64,000 bases of DNA from Blasia pusilla. Taxonomy: Eukaryota; Marchantiophyta; Marchantiopsida; Blasiales. The notes under the pieces were generated by a model, which was not told where the DNA came from, did no database searches, and was given only the letters and a program-made list of their open reading frames with translations. The translations under genes were made by a program, and so were the position numbers. Shown here one piece after another: positions 38,080 to 49,559 of the stretch (positions are counted from its first letter, which is position 1; the number at the start of each line of letters is the position of its first letter). Location of the stretch: the NCBI GenBank assembly GCA_050084515.1, contig CM114271.1, forward strand, positions 34,224,001-34,288,000, given 5' to 3'.

Positions 38080-38640
38080 AATCACATGAACCGCCACACG
38101 ATCGAGTTGTTGATTAAATATCTCCACACATCCGCCTATCTGTCCAATTGTCATGCACATCCTTCTTGGCAAGCATGTGACATCTCCACCAATCTTGTGT
38201 CAACCAAGTCATGGATCCTACTCAATCACCCTCTCCATATCATTGTACATTTGAGGGTCGTCAAAGATTGTGTCGCTAGACAACTCTATGCGAATCCCTG
38301 GTCCCTTTAGTGTACCCAAATCATGCATACTAAATGCAAAATAGCTCTTATAACTCCTCATGAACTTATGTATCCGGTGCCGCTCTCCTCTTGTCAACTT
38401 AGGTTCCATATCTATCTCCCAAGTCTTCATCGTGACTACGGTAGGACTCTCTAGCGGGTATAGGTCATTGCTATGGTACAACCTCGTCTCGCATAAAGAA
38501 ATGGACTCCTTCCCTACAACCAACTCCAAAATTCCGTCTCCTCCATGTGCAGTACCCAAAACTATGCTCGATGTTGTGGCTATAATCTCTCGATGTACTC
38601 GCAAAACATCCCAAGAAGTCCAAGGGTGTCTCTCTTGATC
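38080..38640 (-). pseudogene. Ty3/gypsy pol fragment (pre-RT linker and RT start)
   Basis: The minus-strand frame 38604-38218 reads a beta-rich stretch, then KLTRGERHRIHKFMRSYKSY and FAFSMHDLGTLKGPGIRIEL. This is the conserved segment just before the reverse transcriptase in plant Ty3/gypsy elements. After a stop and frame shifts, 38200-38090 reads DTRLVEMSHA, then AKKDVHDNWTDRRMCGD, the start of the RT fingers. The rest of the RT is missing. Directly upstream in element order lies the cytosine methyltransferase remnant, in the same orientation. Confidence 0.75.
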
Positions 38641-38749
38641 ATCCCCGACATGTTAACCTCCTCAGGTCTCGCCCCTCGTCACTATCTCAATAAGCATGGG
38701 GCTCACCAATGCAGCAGTTGTGACCTATCGCAACCTCATCTGACGTTGC

Positions 38750-39479
38750 TCAACTACTCCCAAGTTGATGATCCATGTCAAGCAGTTCAGGTCCATTGCT
38801 TGACCCAAGACATGACGTCGTGATGCCTCTGATAATGATGGTACGGCATCATCCCTTTGGGAAATCCCATTGCTTCATCGGCGTTGGGCTCCACCAACCA
38901 TTGCATCTAGTCATCCCAAACCAAGAACCGGCTTCCTTGTATGCATAAGAACGGAAAACACACAACGTGAGAAAGTGGCATGTTGATTGACCACATTCAA
39001 TAGCGTTCGATCATCGTGCCTCACTACTTGTGATCAACGATCTTGATCTAGAATGGAATCCACCAACAAATAGGAGGGGCGCTCCATTCTCACATATGCC
39101 ATCGAAACACCTCATGTGACATCAAGTTGGTCCACCAAAGACGTGGGCGATGTGCTTGTGAACCTACACTAGTCGACCGTTCCATGCATACATGATGTGC
39201 ACTTGTCACCACCCTTGATATGGAATCGCCCAAAATTGGTACATTCTCCACAATGTAAGCTAAATATCGGAACTGATGCTCCTGCAATTGTTGCAAGATC
39301 CTCATTATCTCCGAAAACAACATGGATTGAGTGTTAGCTAACTCACGACCTCGTCTAGCACTCAACTTGCCCATACATGGCCAACCAGCAACGACCAAAT
39401 CAATGGTCCCTAATTGTAGGAGGCTCGAGGAATCGCAAGAGCACAGAATTACATGAATGAGTACGAGAATCGAACACAA
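38750..39479 (-). pseudogene. C5-cytosine DNA methyltransferase domain joined to a Ty3/gypsy remnant
   Basis: C5-cytosine methyltransferases methylate DNA cytosines. The minus-strand frame 39479-39090 reads LGTIDLVVAGWPCMG, the motif IV Pro-Cys with the catalytic Cys near 39375. It continues with MLFSEIMRILQQLQ and AYIVENVP (motif VI ENV, near 39238-39250), then SQAHRPRLWWTN, the QxRxR-like motif VIII. Past a stop, 38880-38850 reads EAMGFPKGM and 38810-38756 reads VLGQAMDLNCLTWIINLG, matching the C-terminal motifs IX-X region. Motif I is not found upstream, so the 5' part is lost, and stops break the 3' part. The Ty3 pre-RT segment follows ~120 bp downstream in the same orientation. Methyltransferase-bearing retrotransposons are known from charophyte algae and dinoflagellates. 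A nested host-gene fragment is the alternative. Confidence 0.75.
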
Positions 39480-39829
39480 TGCCTACTGTTACAAACTAAA
39501 CCTTTGCACAAATCCTAACGATGGCGGAAAGTGCCTACAAATTTCCCAAGTACTAGTGGTTGATTAGGAGAGGTTCTAGATTCTTTAGTTAAATCTGTCA
39601 ATCCATGGTCAAGAAGAGTACGTCTTCACTTTGTCCTCTATTTGCAATTATTCTAGCATACAATACACCCGCTCAACCTACTACACTATGGAGTTAATTT
39701 TTGGCTCCATTGGTAGAAGATCTCTTATATGAACGACGTCAGGTAAGAATTCTATATTCACACTTCTTACATTATTTCGTTTCTTCCTAATAGTATCTTG
39801 TATTAAGCATTCAACATACTAACCATGAT

Positions 39830-41678
39830 TTGAACACTTTTTGGAACTCTTCCATCGCAAAAACAAGAATTCGTTATCTTATTGTTGATGTTGCCATCAT
39901 TAATATGACATTGTTGGAAGTCCATTATTATTTATAAGATCAAGGAAAGAGACTATATGACTTTCCGGACATGCCCCAAGCTAATTTCCAAAGCCTTCAT
40001 TCACAATCATATTTAGAGGAGCTATTATATGATGGTGTGCGCCCTCAAGAGGGCCTTGAAAGAGGCCGGAAGGAAGAATTATTTGAGCAAATGCAATTGG
40101 AAAAAGTATATTTGAATGAAGGACAACGTATTATTTGGGACGCTATACATGATGAGCTTGATCAAATAATTGTGAATGCTCCTCCATCTCCAAAAGTGTT
40201 TTTCATCGATGGTCCAGGTGGAGAGGGGAAAACATTTTTATATAATTTTCTCCTTGCAAGTGTAAGGAGTCCAAGAGGAATAGCTTTGACTGTAGCGTCA
40301 TCTAGAATAGTTGCTTTATTGTTAGATGGAGGATGTATTGCTTACTCGCGCTTCAAGATCCCCATTAATCTTCATGAGAGCTCTACTTGCAAGTAAGTTC
40401 CATTAGTGATTGCAAATAGCTCCAATTAATATGTTGATACGTAAAATTTAATTACCCAAAGTTTTACAATTTCCTTTTTTTTAATTTGTGGTTTATTAGT
40501 CGATAATGATGGAGCGCGCTTAATCCGTGATGCGATGCTCATTATATGGGATGAAGCCCCTATGGGTCATTGTCATGTGTTTGAGGCCGTGAATCAAACT
40601 TTACAAGATATTATGGGAGTTGTTTAGGATGATCTACGGCAAATTACCATTTGGTGGAAAATTTTGGGTATTTGGTGGTGATTTTCGTCAAGTGTAGCCA
40701 CAAACAATCCAATCCACCATAAAGCTGTCATCTCTTTGGTCTTATGTAAAGGTATTGAATTTGATAACAAATATGCGAGTTCAAAGGTTGGAAGGTCATT
40801 TGCGTAGTGAACAACAAGGATTTGTTGATTGGTTATTGGAAGTGGGAGAGGGTGTGTACCTTTGCACCCTCATCTGGGAGAATACTTTATACGATTACCC
40901 ATCAAAAATTGTCACTAAAAGTAATAAGATATGTGATCTTATTGATTTGATCTATGACAATTTTCCTAGCTAATTCTATGACATTGATTTTTTGAGAGAT
41001 ACGGCAATTTTAACTATGCAAAATAGAGATGTGGATGACATTAATGCAAATGTTATGTCTTGGTTTCCTGGAGAGGTAATCCTTCTAATATATATACAAT
41101 TTTTTTCTTATGGGAGCTTTCTTTTTGGGAACAAGGGTGGATAATAATATAGTAGATCTCACCAATTCATTGCATATTGTGTACATGAGCATATTTACGT
41201 CAATGTCGACTCTATTTCGAATGAGGGGATGAGTCATATCTATCCAACTGAATTTTTGAACAAATGCTTGCCTTTCGGACTTCCTCCTCATTGTTTGTGT
41301 TTGAAGATTGATGCACCAATAATGCTCTTACAAAATATGAATGGATCACATGGACAAGTAAACGAGATGAGATTGGCGATTCGTGGATTCATGCAACATT
41401 GCATAGATGTTGAAATTATCCCAGGGAAGAATATTGGAGATCGAGTATTTATTCCACATATACCATTGATTGCATCGGATTCTGGTTTGCTATTTGATCT
41501 ACGTAGGTTTCAATTCCCTATTCGTCCAACTTTTGCTTTGATTATTAATAAGTCTCAAGGTCAAACATTGCAAAAGGTTGGCATTTACTTGTGTACTCCT
41601 GTATTTTCTCATGGTCAATTATATATAACATTATCTAGAATAGAGAAAAAATTCCATCCACGTTATTATTGGAAGTGA
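39830..41678 (+). pseudogene. Helitron PIF1-type helicase, decayed
   Basis: Plus-strand blocks in order: RLYDFPDMPQ, then VYLNEGQRIIWDAIHDELDQ; FFIDGPGGEGKTFLYNFLLA (Walker A, near 40203-40260); IIWDEAPMGHCHVFEAVNQ (Walker B); FGGKFWVFGGDFRQV followed by a stop; LITNMRVQRL; PFGLPPHCLCLKIDAPIMLL; and FALIINKSQGQTLQKVGIYL with YITLSRI. This is the full helicase motif series of a Helitron. A donor-like GTAAGT at 40393 and an acceptor-like ATTAG ending at 40499 suggest an intron there, but joining them leaves the frame one base off. Further stops at about 40626 and 40695 show it is dead. The Rep part is absent; Ty3/methyltransferase sequence on the opposite strand lies immediately left. Confidence 0.85.
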
Positions 41679-41692
41679 TGAACATTCAAATA

Positions 41693-41816
41693 AAAAAAGT
41701 GACCAAAAAATATAAGATATAAAAAGATACACAAATGAAATAAATTCTGAAATAAAAAAGGTGACCAAAAAATATAAGATATAAAAAGATACACAAATGA
41801 AATAAATTCTGAAATT
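41693..41816. repeat. Tandem duplication, 62-bp period
   Basis: A 55-60-base A-rich string beginning GTGACCAAAAAATATAAGAT occurs at 41699 and again at 41761, nearly identical. Confidence 0.9.
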
Positions 41817-41843
41817 ATATATTACTACAGTGTCTTCTTGATT

Positions 41844-41878
41844 TGTTTGCCTCGAGTGTTGCTAGAGGCAAACAACTC
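41844..41878. repeat. Inverted repeat (11-bp stem)
   Basis: TTGTTTGCCTC pairs perfectly with GAGGCAAACAA around an 11-nt loop. It lies ~165 bp beyond the Helitron helicase remnant and may be part of its 3' end; the nearest CTAG-T is near 41960, too far for a typical terminal hairpin. Confidence 0.6.
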
Positions 41879-42274
41879 TGTATTTGACGATAAGAAAACA
41901 AATTTATATTTATTAGCATCAGGCTCCTCAAACACTTTTTTATCTCCACAGGCACCTTACTAGTGTAGATTATTTTTAGTTCAAAACGAGCTCCGAAGGG
42001 CACGCTGCAGCAGCTACACACGACAGAGGCGAGGCATAACCGCAGCAAAATGTGGGTGGATAGCGAGCAGGGTACTGTGTCGGATGCAGCAGACGAGCTC
42101 CTCTGTACAGAATCCCACAGTGCACGGCGAGGAGAGAGAGAGAATTAGGAGGGACGGAATTGAGTTGGAGAACCTCTGGTGCAGAGAGGAGAGAGAGGAT
42201 TAGAAGCGACTATAGACGTTGAAACCAGCAGCAGTAGCGAAGCTCTAAGCGGTGACTGAGTGATCTCAGGAACA

Positions 42275-45272
42275 ATGGTGACAGCAGTAGGAGCAGTCGC
42301 GCATGCGGCGATGGTGGCCTCGCCCATGTCCTGCGCCACCAACAGCTCGCCGGCTCAGAAGCGCGCGTCCACTCGTGTGTCGAGCTTCATCTCCGGCTCG
42401 AGCTCCAGCTTCCGCGGGCAATCTGTGTGCACTTCTCTTCGACCTGCGGAGTTCCAGTCCAGGAGGACGACGCAGAACTCCAGGCCCTCTGTCAGGACGG
42501 TGAGGGCTGGGGGCGCATCACCCAGCTCGTCGTCGTGGAGCGCACAGGACTCTGTACGAGAGCTCTGCCTGAAGCAATTCGGAGCTCGCAAGGCTCTCAA
42601 GGTACGCAGCTCATTGGATCTCGTCTCTCGCATTTGCGTTCGCCAGATTGCTGCCCAATCCAGTCAGTTGTGGTCGTCTGTGCGTCCTCTGCTGACAGAG
42701 AAGGAGGAGTGGACTCATGTATAGCGTCCCGCCTACAGGTCATTGCAGGGCTCCACAACTTCAATCGCGAGAACGTTGCAAATGTCGTCATTGCTGCTGA
42801 GAAGGTATGCTGCCATATCTATGAAGTGAGTGAAAGACCAAAAAAGAGTCCACTTAGTGGAGAAACCCATCAAGGAAAACACTGTGGGGACGTGATGGAC
42901 CATAGAGGAAAGACCACGAGCAGCCGAAATGGGGAGGGGAGAGTCCCCTAAATAATAAACCCTCCCAACAGCAGTAGGCAATGTGTGAGAGTCCTAGTTA
43001 AGCAGAGCTACCAAGAAGACTATCCTAAGCTAGAATCCAGAGCTTTTGAGGGTGCCTAAGAAGCCTACATTATGAATCTTCACTTCGTTAATGTGGAGAC
43101 TTTTTGATGTAGCGAAGTGATTGATTGTCCATGGGGATCCAAGAAGGATGTGGAGCCTGAAATTTTCAGAATCTGCAGGGAGGGACCCTGCTGAGGTTGT
43201 TGATCAGTCGGACGGAATCTGTTGATTCTTCTTCTTCTCAGAAATTGGTTGGGGAGGTGGAATTTATGCAGCTGGCAGTATCAGATTCTGATGGAAGGCT
43301 GTGTGTCTGGCAGGGAGGTGCTACACATGTAGATATTGCATGTGATGTGGATCTAGTTAGACTGGCGGCAAGTCTGACCAACCTGCCGGTAAGAAAGTCA
43401 AAAGATTTGCTGCCTTGAGGGATTTGTTTACAAGGCTAAAGGTGTTCATCTTGAAATTCTGTTGCAGGCGATGTTTGTGTGATGTATGTGTTGACTAGTT
43501 GCCCTGGAAAGAAAGTCGAGCTGTGGCCCTAGGATGGAATTGCAAATTTTGTTTGGAGAAGAGTAACTCTTGTCTTGATAATACTCTGCTCAATGCTTGG
43601 GTAGTTGATCAATTTGTTAGCTTGTTACCCTCCAAAGGAAAGTGAGCTGTGGTTAACAATGAAAATTGCAAACTTTGTCTGGAGAGCTCTAACTCATCTT
43701 ATTTGAGAGCTGATGAACACATGGGTGGTTGACCCTGAAATCAGATCTGCGTGTCCTCGGTGGAGCCTGAAGCTTTTGTCCCAGCCGTTGAAGCTGGAGC
43801 TCACATGGTATGCTCTTGGCCTTTTTTACGTCCTAGTAGTCCATATGGATGCAGATGCAGTCCAGTGATGAGCACTGATGTACACTTCAAGGGACCATCC
43901 TACATCAATGATATCTACTAGACTTTTTTTGCAGACAAATTTAGGCCTTGACTGTCAATGGCAATTTTTTTCGATAGTTCAGCTGTCTGGTTAGTTACCA
44001 CTCTTAAGTTGTGTCCTAAATGTCTGCCACTCTTTCACTTGTTCAGGTGGAAATTGGAAACTATGATGGCTTCTACAGCACTGGTCGTGTGTTTTCAGCA
44101 GAAGAGGTGAGGTTACCATTGAAAGCCATACAGTTTACTCCAGAAACCGTCTCTTCTTTTCGACAGAAGAGTTGCTAGAACTCGAGAGTAAACGTGGATA
44201 GAGAACTACTCAAATAGAGTTTTATCATGAAATAAAGAAATAACAAATGTTTGTGCTGCTTTTCTTCTGCCAGGTTCTCAACCTCACCAGAAGAACGAGG
44301 AACTTGCTACCTAACGTGGTTCTCTCAGTGACAGTTCCCCACACCTTGCCTCTTGATGCACAGGTATCTTAGCTAGCTAGTACTTCATCCGTAGCTTTGC
44401 GTTTGGACAGTCTCGTTTATTCTGAACTACAATGCTAAGCTTGGAAATTCCTCCCACTGCAGATCTTTTGTTGCGATACCAATATTTGGGATCAGTAGCA
44501 AAGACTAAGTGGAGGTTATGGTAAAAGACTTTGTACTGAACAAATTCACTCTTGTCGTGATACTGACAGGTTTGTTTTCATTGATATTCAGGTTAGTCTT
44601 GCAGAGATGCTAGAGGAAGCAGGTGCAGACTTGATCCAGACAGAAGGTGGGACAAGCTCTGCACCCTCCGCACCTGGTGTACATGGCTTGATTGAGAAGG
44701 TATGGGTTCTTCGAAACGTCTTATGAAGGGGGGAAAATGAGGTCATGTCTTATTAGCTGAATCTGCAGCATCACAGGACTAGCTTGAATCCCCCTTAAAT
44801 GCATGCACCTGTCTAAAATGTTAAAAAACTCCAAGCTGTGGTTGAATTGGCACTGTGGACGCATGGTAACATTGGCTTGTGTTGCAGGCTGCTCCAACTT
44901 TGGCTGCAGCATACTCCATCTCGCATGCAGTGAAAGTTCCAGTCATGTGTGCCTCTGGTCTGAGCGTGGTAACTGCCCCAATGGCCATTACGGCTGGTGC
45001 TGCGGGTGTGGTAAGTTCTCTACTCGTCTCTTATGGTATTCAAGGCGGCATTGTGCCTCAACTTGTAATAGATATGAGGGGTTCGCTTTTATACCGTTGA
45101 TCATCTTCTAAAAAATGTTGATGTGTATTGCTTGCAGGGCATCGGCTCCGCTGTGAACAGACTAAATGACCAACTTGCCATGATAGCAGCTGTTCGAAGT
45201 ATTGCCGACTCGTTGGGCCTACCAGCAAGGTCTGTGGAATCTACAAGTGTTTCTTCAGCGGTAGTGAACTAA
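42275..45272 (+). CDS. ycf23: Ycf23-like protein (DUF561), nuclear-encoded with plastid-type leader
   Basis: Nine exons, 42275..42601, 42739..42804, 43314..43388, 43745..43807, 44047..44106, 44274..44363, 44592..44699, 44888..45010 and 45138..45272, all phase 0, giving 348 residues. The first ~90 residues are rich in Ser, Ala, Thr and Arg and poor in acidic residues, a likely chloroplast transit peptide. The rest is the ycf23/DUF561 domain, with AGLHNFNRENVANVVIAAEK, GGATHVDIACDVDLVRLAA, VEIGNYDGFYSTGRVFSAEE, GADLIQTEGGTSS and VPVMCASGLSVVTAPMA, ending GIGSAVNRLNDQLAMIAAV. The alternating strand/helix pattern with Gly-rich turns fits a TIM-barrel fold. ycf23 is plastid-encoded in red algae and found in cyanobacteria; its reaction is unknown. 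Transfer to the nucleus with an acquired transit peptide is inferred. The start is the first ATG of the frame. Confidence 0.9.
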
Positions 45273-46770
45273 GAGAAAATTCTAGTTCTGATGCATCGAG
45301 AAGGTGCGTTGTATCAACAGGTAGTGAGTGATCATGCTCGTTCAGCAACACAGCAAGAAGTTCTCCCGGATGGAATGAGTTGTAGAATTTGGAATTATGC
45401 TCCGGGGAGATGTCAGATGGAGTGCAGTGATTTGAGAGGTTTCTGTTTCATATGGAGACTCATACATGTATGTTTCCAGAGACCTAAATGTTGAAATCTT
45501 CGTGCTCTTATGGCAATTTCCAAAGCTTTCCGCACATCCTCCAATGTTAGAGACATTTAAATCTATCATGTTTTCTATAGAAAGGCTCACTCTTTTTCTG
45601 TGGGTTTGATGGTATCTAATAATGGACTACATATTTCATTCAATCCTGGTTTTTAAATTGACCGGGTCCTTAGTTTTATTTAAATTGTACTTGGTATTTT
45701 TTATGGTTTTTGCTTTTTGGGTAGAAGTGGCAAATTATCACTTTTGGCTCAATCCTACATTTTAGCAATCAAATGGTACATTTTTGCAATAATAAATGGG
45801 AAAGTGACAACCCAGCGACCTCCTGGGTAAATGATTTCTATCAAAATGGTTGCTAAGGGAAGGTCTCAATTGGTAGGTGGGTTCTCTAGCTTGGACGAGT
45901 TAGCCAACCTGGACACAAACCTGGACACAACCTAGTGGTAGATGGGGATGGAAAAACAAAAACCTTTGGCAACACTTGGCATGGCAAACTTTTAGAGTAT
46001 GCATGTCTGGTGGTTCACACTTATATATAACTTCCCAAATTTTAAATATACTTTAGAAATGTGTTGCATTACACACGTACAGGAATATGTCAGCAAAATG
46101 AAATGGTTTTTTATGCAGCTAAATCAAAATTCTTTTTATTGGTGACACTTCACTAGTAGAATTATGGAAAATGGAATCCATATGATTATTAAAGGTAGAA
46201 ATGTGATAGTTTTCATTGGATCCTTATTTGAAAAAAGGAAACTTATCAGAAATACTTATTTCAAAACACTTCAACTCTATAATTCTGAAAATAAATTACA
46301 GTTTGATCTTTCTTTGTAGAATACTCAAGAAAATATCAATAATATAACTACTTCCAACTAGATCTAAAATTATTCATGACAAACTGATGTCAATTTGGTT
46401 TTAGAATCTTATCTAGACCTAAGATAAGAGGAGGTAAAATTCAAATTTTGCATTCAAACCCAAAGGGTTTTATGGCCTTGGCTTCTTAGACTAACTCATC
46501 GCACAAGCACTAACTAGCATAGATTGGCTAATTGGGATAGATGTCAAGAGGAGAGTTGTTCCAAAATAGAGAAGGGGTTTTGCAATTATAATGCAGATTA
46601 AACAAAATAAAGATTGTAGGCAACATGATGAGTCCAATGTGAGTATTTGTACATGAGCCTAAGTCAAGTGTCTAGTAAAGATACACTAATGATATCATTA
46701 TGAGAAGTGGTAAGGACCTATGGGGGGATTAGGTTTTTTAGAATATCAAAGTTTTTTTACAACCTAGCTA
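45273..46770. other. Intergenic, no gene recognised
   Basis: The 3' untranslated region of the ycf23-like gene, then AT-rich sequence. Short open frames only. Confidence 0.5.
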
Positions 46771-46774
46771 TTAC

Positions 46775-47035
46775 AAAGCACACTCAATGCAATAGCAACC
46801 ACTCAGGTTAGATTGTAGAGGAAAGCACTAGACAACATGTATCACCTGACAACCCAGCATTCTCAAGCACACTTAGTGCAGTAGCAACCACTCCGGTTAG
46901 AAGCAATAGACATCTCAATATCAACCACTCAAGTTAGTACTACTAGACACCTTGCATCACAAGACTCACTCAACCCCTCAAATGAGTAGACCTCTCAGTT
47001 TGTAAGCAATAGCACACTCAATGCTACTCAATTAA
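46775..47035. repeat. Degenerate tandem repeat, ~89-bp period
   Basis: AAGCACACTCAATGCAATAG near 46776 recurs as AAGCACACTTAGTGCAGTAG near 46865, each followed by CAACCACTC and GGTTAG. A weaker third copy (AGCACACTCAATGCTACTCA) lies near 47010. Related CAACCACTCAAGTTAG text is interspersed. Confidence 0.6.
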
Positions 47036-47040
47036 CTCCT

Positions 47041-47400
47041 TTGGATGTATGGGGCTATGGGGGAGAGGTTCGACTCGTTCCTTACGGATTGCGCCCATCA
47101 TCTCCACTCGAGAAATGGGTTGTCCTTAGCTCTGCGATCTCATTGACAGGGCTGGTCTCCATAGCGTTGCGGCGTGCCCAGGCTAATGGGATTTTGCGGC
47201 GGGCTCAGGTGTGGGAGACGCCGGCGCTAGAGGCCCACTTAGTAGTAGTCATAGCTCTCTTGTTGTTGCCGATATTGTCTCTGCTTGTTGGTGAGTTTAA
47301 ATGCGTTAGGGGGAATGCCCCCTTCTTCCTTTTCTGGTCCTGTTGTGGCCTTCAGGTTTTGACTCTTTGAGTCCCCCTCTTTTGTACTTCCGATGGGTTT
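47041..47400 (+). mobile_element. Retroelement tail, copy C
   Basis: GC-richer segment sharing long stretches with 50190-50460, including GTTCGACTCGTTCCTTAC, CGCCCATCATCTCC, GAGAAATGGGTT and AGAGGCCCACTTAGTA. In broken frames it encodes a GRRISIALQRAQA-like tail. It corresponds only to the last ~100 codons of the longer copy. Family unassigned. Confidence 0.55.
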
Positions 47401-49440
47401 TCCATCACTCGTTTTTATCGAAGTGCATCTTCGTTTTTGCTCAAAGAGTTATGTACGAAAAAGGTGTAAGAGAATGTAATTTCGCAAGGCACCCTTAGAG
47501 GGTTATATACAGCCAAGAGAATGAGTTTTTAGGTTTTCGGGTTTTAGGGTTAGGGCCTGCAGCCCCGAGTAATTCTCAGAATTACTGAGGTAAATTTATG
47601 AAACGAGAAATTATTATTTATTGTGATAAATCACTAAGTTACTATAGTAATTCTATTAGTTACTTTTCACTATAGTAAATTCCAAGTTACTTTGTTTTAC
47701 AAGAGGTTTTAGTATAGGTTTTAGTTATTGCATTTATATTTACTCTAGAAATAATATTAAATATTATAAAATTTAAAGTAAAGATTTCAACCACCCTCTC
47801 GTCTAGTATATTTTTTTCCATTTATTGAAAAAATAAAATTTTCCAGTGCTTATGTAGAGAAAATTTTAAATTTTATAATTTCAATTTTAGTTTGGAAGGA
47901 AATTTGCATATTAGATATTTTGAAAAAAATGAAAAGGGATGATAATTGAAAATTAAAAAAAATAAAAAATTTCAAAAGGATGAAAATTATTTTGAATTAT
48001 GGATTTTAAAATTTTTCAAACTTGATTATGAAGGATTTCTAAAATTTATTTTTAAAAGTTAAAATATTTTTGATTTTCCTTCATTGATTCAGAGTTAAGA
48101 ATTGGGGGTTGGAAAATAGATGATGAATAATTGGCTCTTAAATTAATAATGAAAATAAATTAAAATCGAAAAATTAAAAATCAGAATTCCAAAATTATCA
48201 ATATATTAAAATTTTTTTAATTTGGAGATGTAATCTTACATGGTCAACAGGTATTTGATAATATATTTTCATTTTAAATTATCAATGTATAACATACAAA
48301 ACTGAAATTAATAATTCTAAAATTTGGAAGAATTTAGAATTGCGAATCACTTGGGAGTATTCTCTAATCACTAGATGGCATGCCTATGCTTGCGCACTAA
48401 AATGATTTAGGGTTTAATAATACCTTCTCCTCCCCCTCCACTTCTTCCATTAAAGTAAAATTTATTAATCAATATTAATTAATGTTATTTTAATAAAATT
48501 ATTTTCTCTTTCATCAAATCTATATTATAGTGGGCGACTCGATTTGCAAATTAGACAAATTAGTGGGATAGTGAGACAAAATAGCAATATGCTTGAATTT
48601 AGTCCATTGATTAAATTAGATGGGTGATTCAAAGGGTAGAAAATGAATTTGAATGGAAGAAGAAAATATTTTTATTAATTAAAAAATAATTAAAAAAATT
48701 AATGTTTTATGTGTGATCCTTGATATACAATAAGAGAAAATAATGGGATAATAAGAAAAACTAGCCAGAAAATTAAAATTTCTCCCTTAATTCATATTTA
48801 ATGGGAAGGGAAAATGAATTTTAATGGAGAAGGTGTAGATACTGTTGGAATTATACGGAAGGGTGGAATTATTTAGGGGATTGGAGTATCATTTAAATTT
48901 GAATTCAAGAGAGGAATAATGTACTTAGAAGAGTGGAATGTTATTATTCTTCTTAGATTTAAGAAAATAGAATTTATGTTTAAATTTTGATATGAAATTT
49001 TGATTTTGATTTTTAAATAGTCATGTTAATTTGTATTTGATATTGTGAGAAAGGAAAATGAAATTGAATGGAAAAATGAAATGCTAACTAATTAAAAATT
49101 ACATAATAATCTTATTAATGAATGTTATTATGGTGGAAAGAATGGAAGGAGAAGAGTAGGTATTCTTTAAAATTTGGAAGAGTGAAATTATGTAGGGAAG
49201 TTTTTTACTTCTTATATTTTAATTGAAAAGTAAAATAAATATAAAACTGAATTGTTTTTGTTATTTTAAAATTTATAAAAACAAGAATATATTTAGTTTT
49301 GAAAAAAATCATGAGTAATGAGAAAGTCAATTTCGTGCGCAAACATGCAAATTAAGTAAATATAGTTTGAATTAAGTAAAAATAAGAATTTGTAACTATT
49401 TTGTTACATTGCCCTTAGAGGGTTTCTCATGTACTTAAAC
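47401..49440. other. AT-rich intergenic segment
   Basis: Very AT-rich, with many AAAATT runs and no open frame of note. Bounded by two related retroelement tails. Confidence 0.6.
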
Positions 49441-49559
49441 CACTTTTTCTTGAGTGACGGTCCTAGGTTGAGGATGAAATGTTCTCATTACAATCTTCCC
49501 TTAGAGCATGGAGAGATTCTCCTCTAGGTGAGGCTAGAGCCATTCTCCCTACTCTCTCT

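Noticed and set aside
41955-41966. TTACTAGTG as the 3' end of the Helitron helicase element
   Set aside because: CTAG-T is present but no hairpin lies within the usual ~10-20 bases; the nearest hairpin is ~85 bp away.
42427-42951. 174-codon plus-strand frame overlapping ycf23 exons 1-2
   Set aside because: It is an out-of-frame shadow crossing the first intron; the ycf23 frame is supported by nine matching exons.
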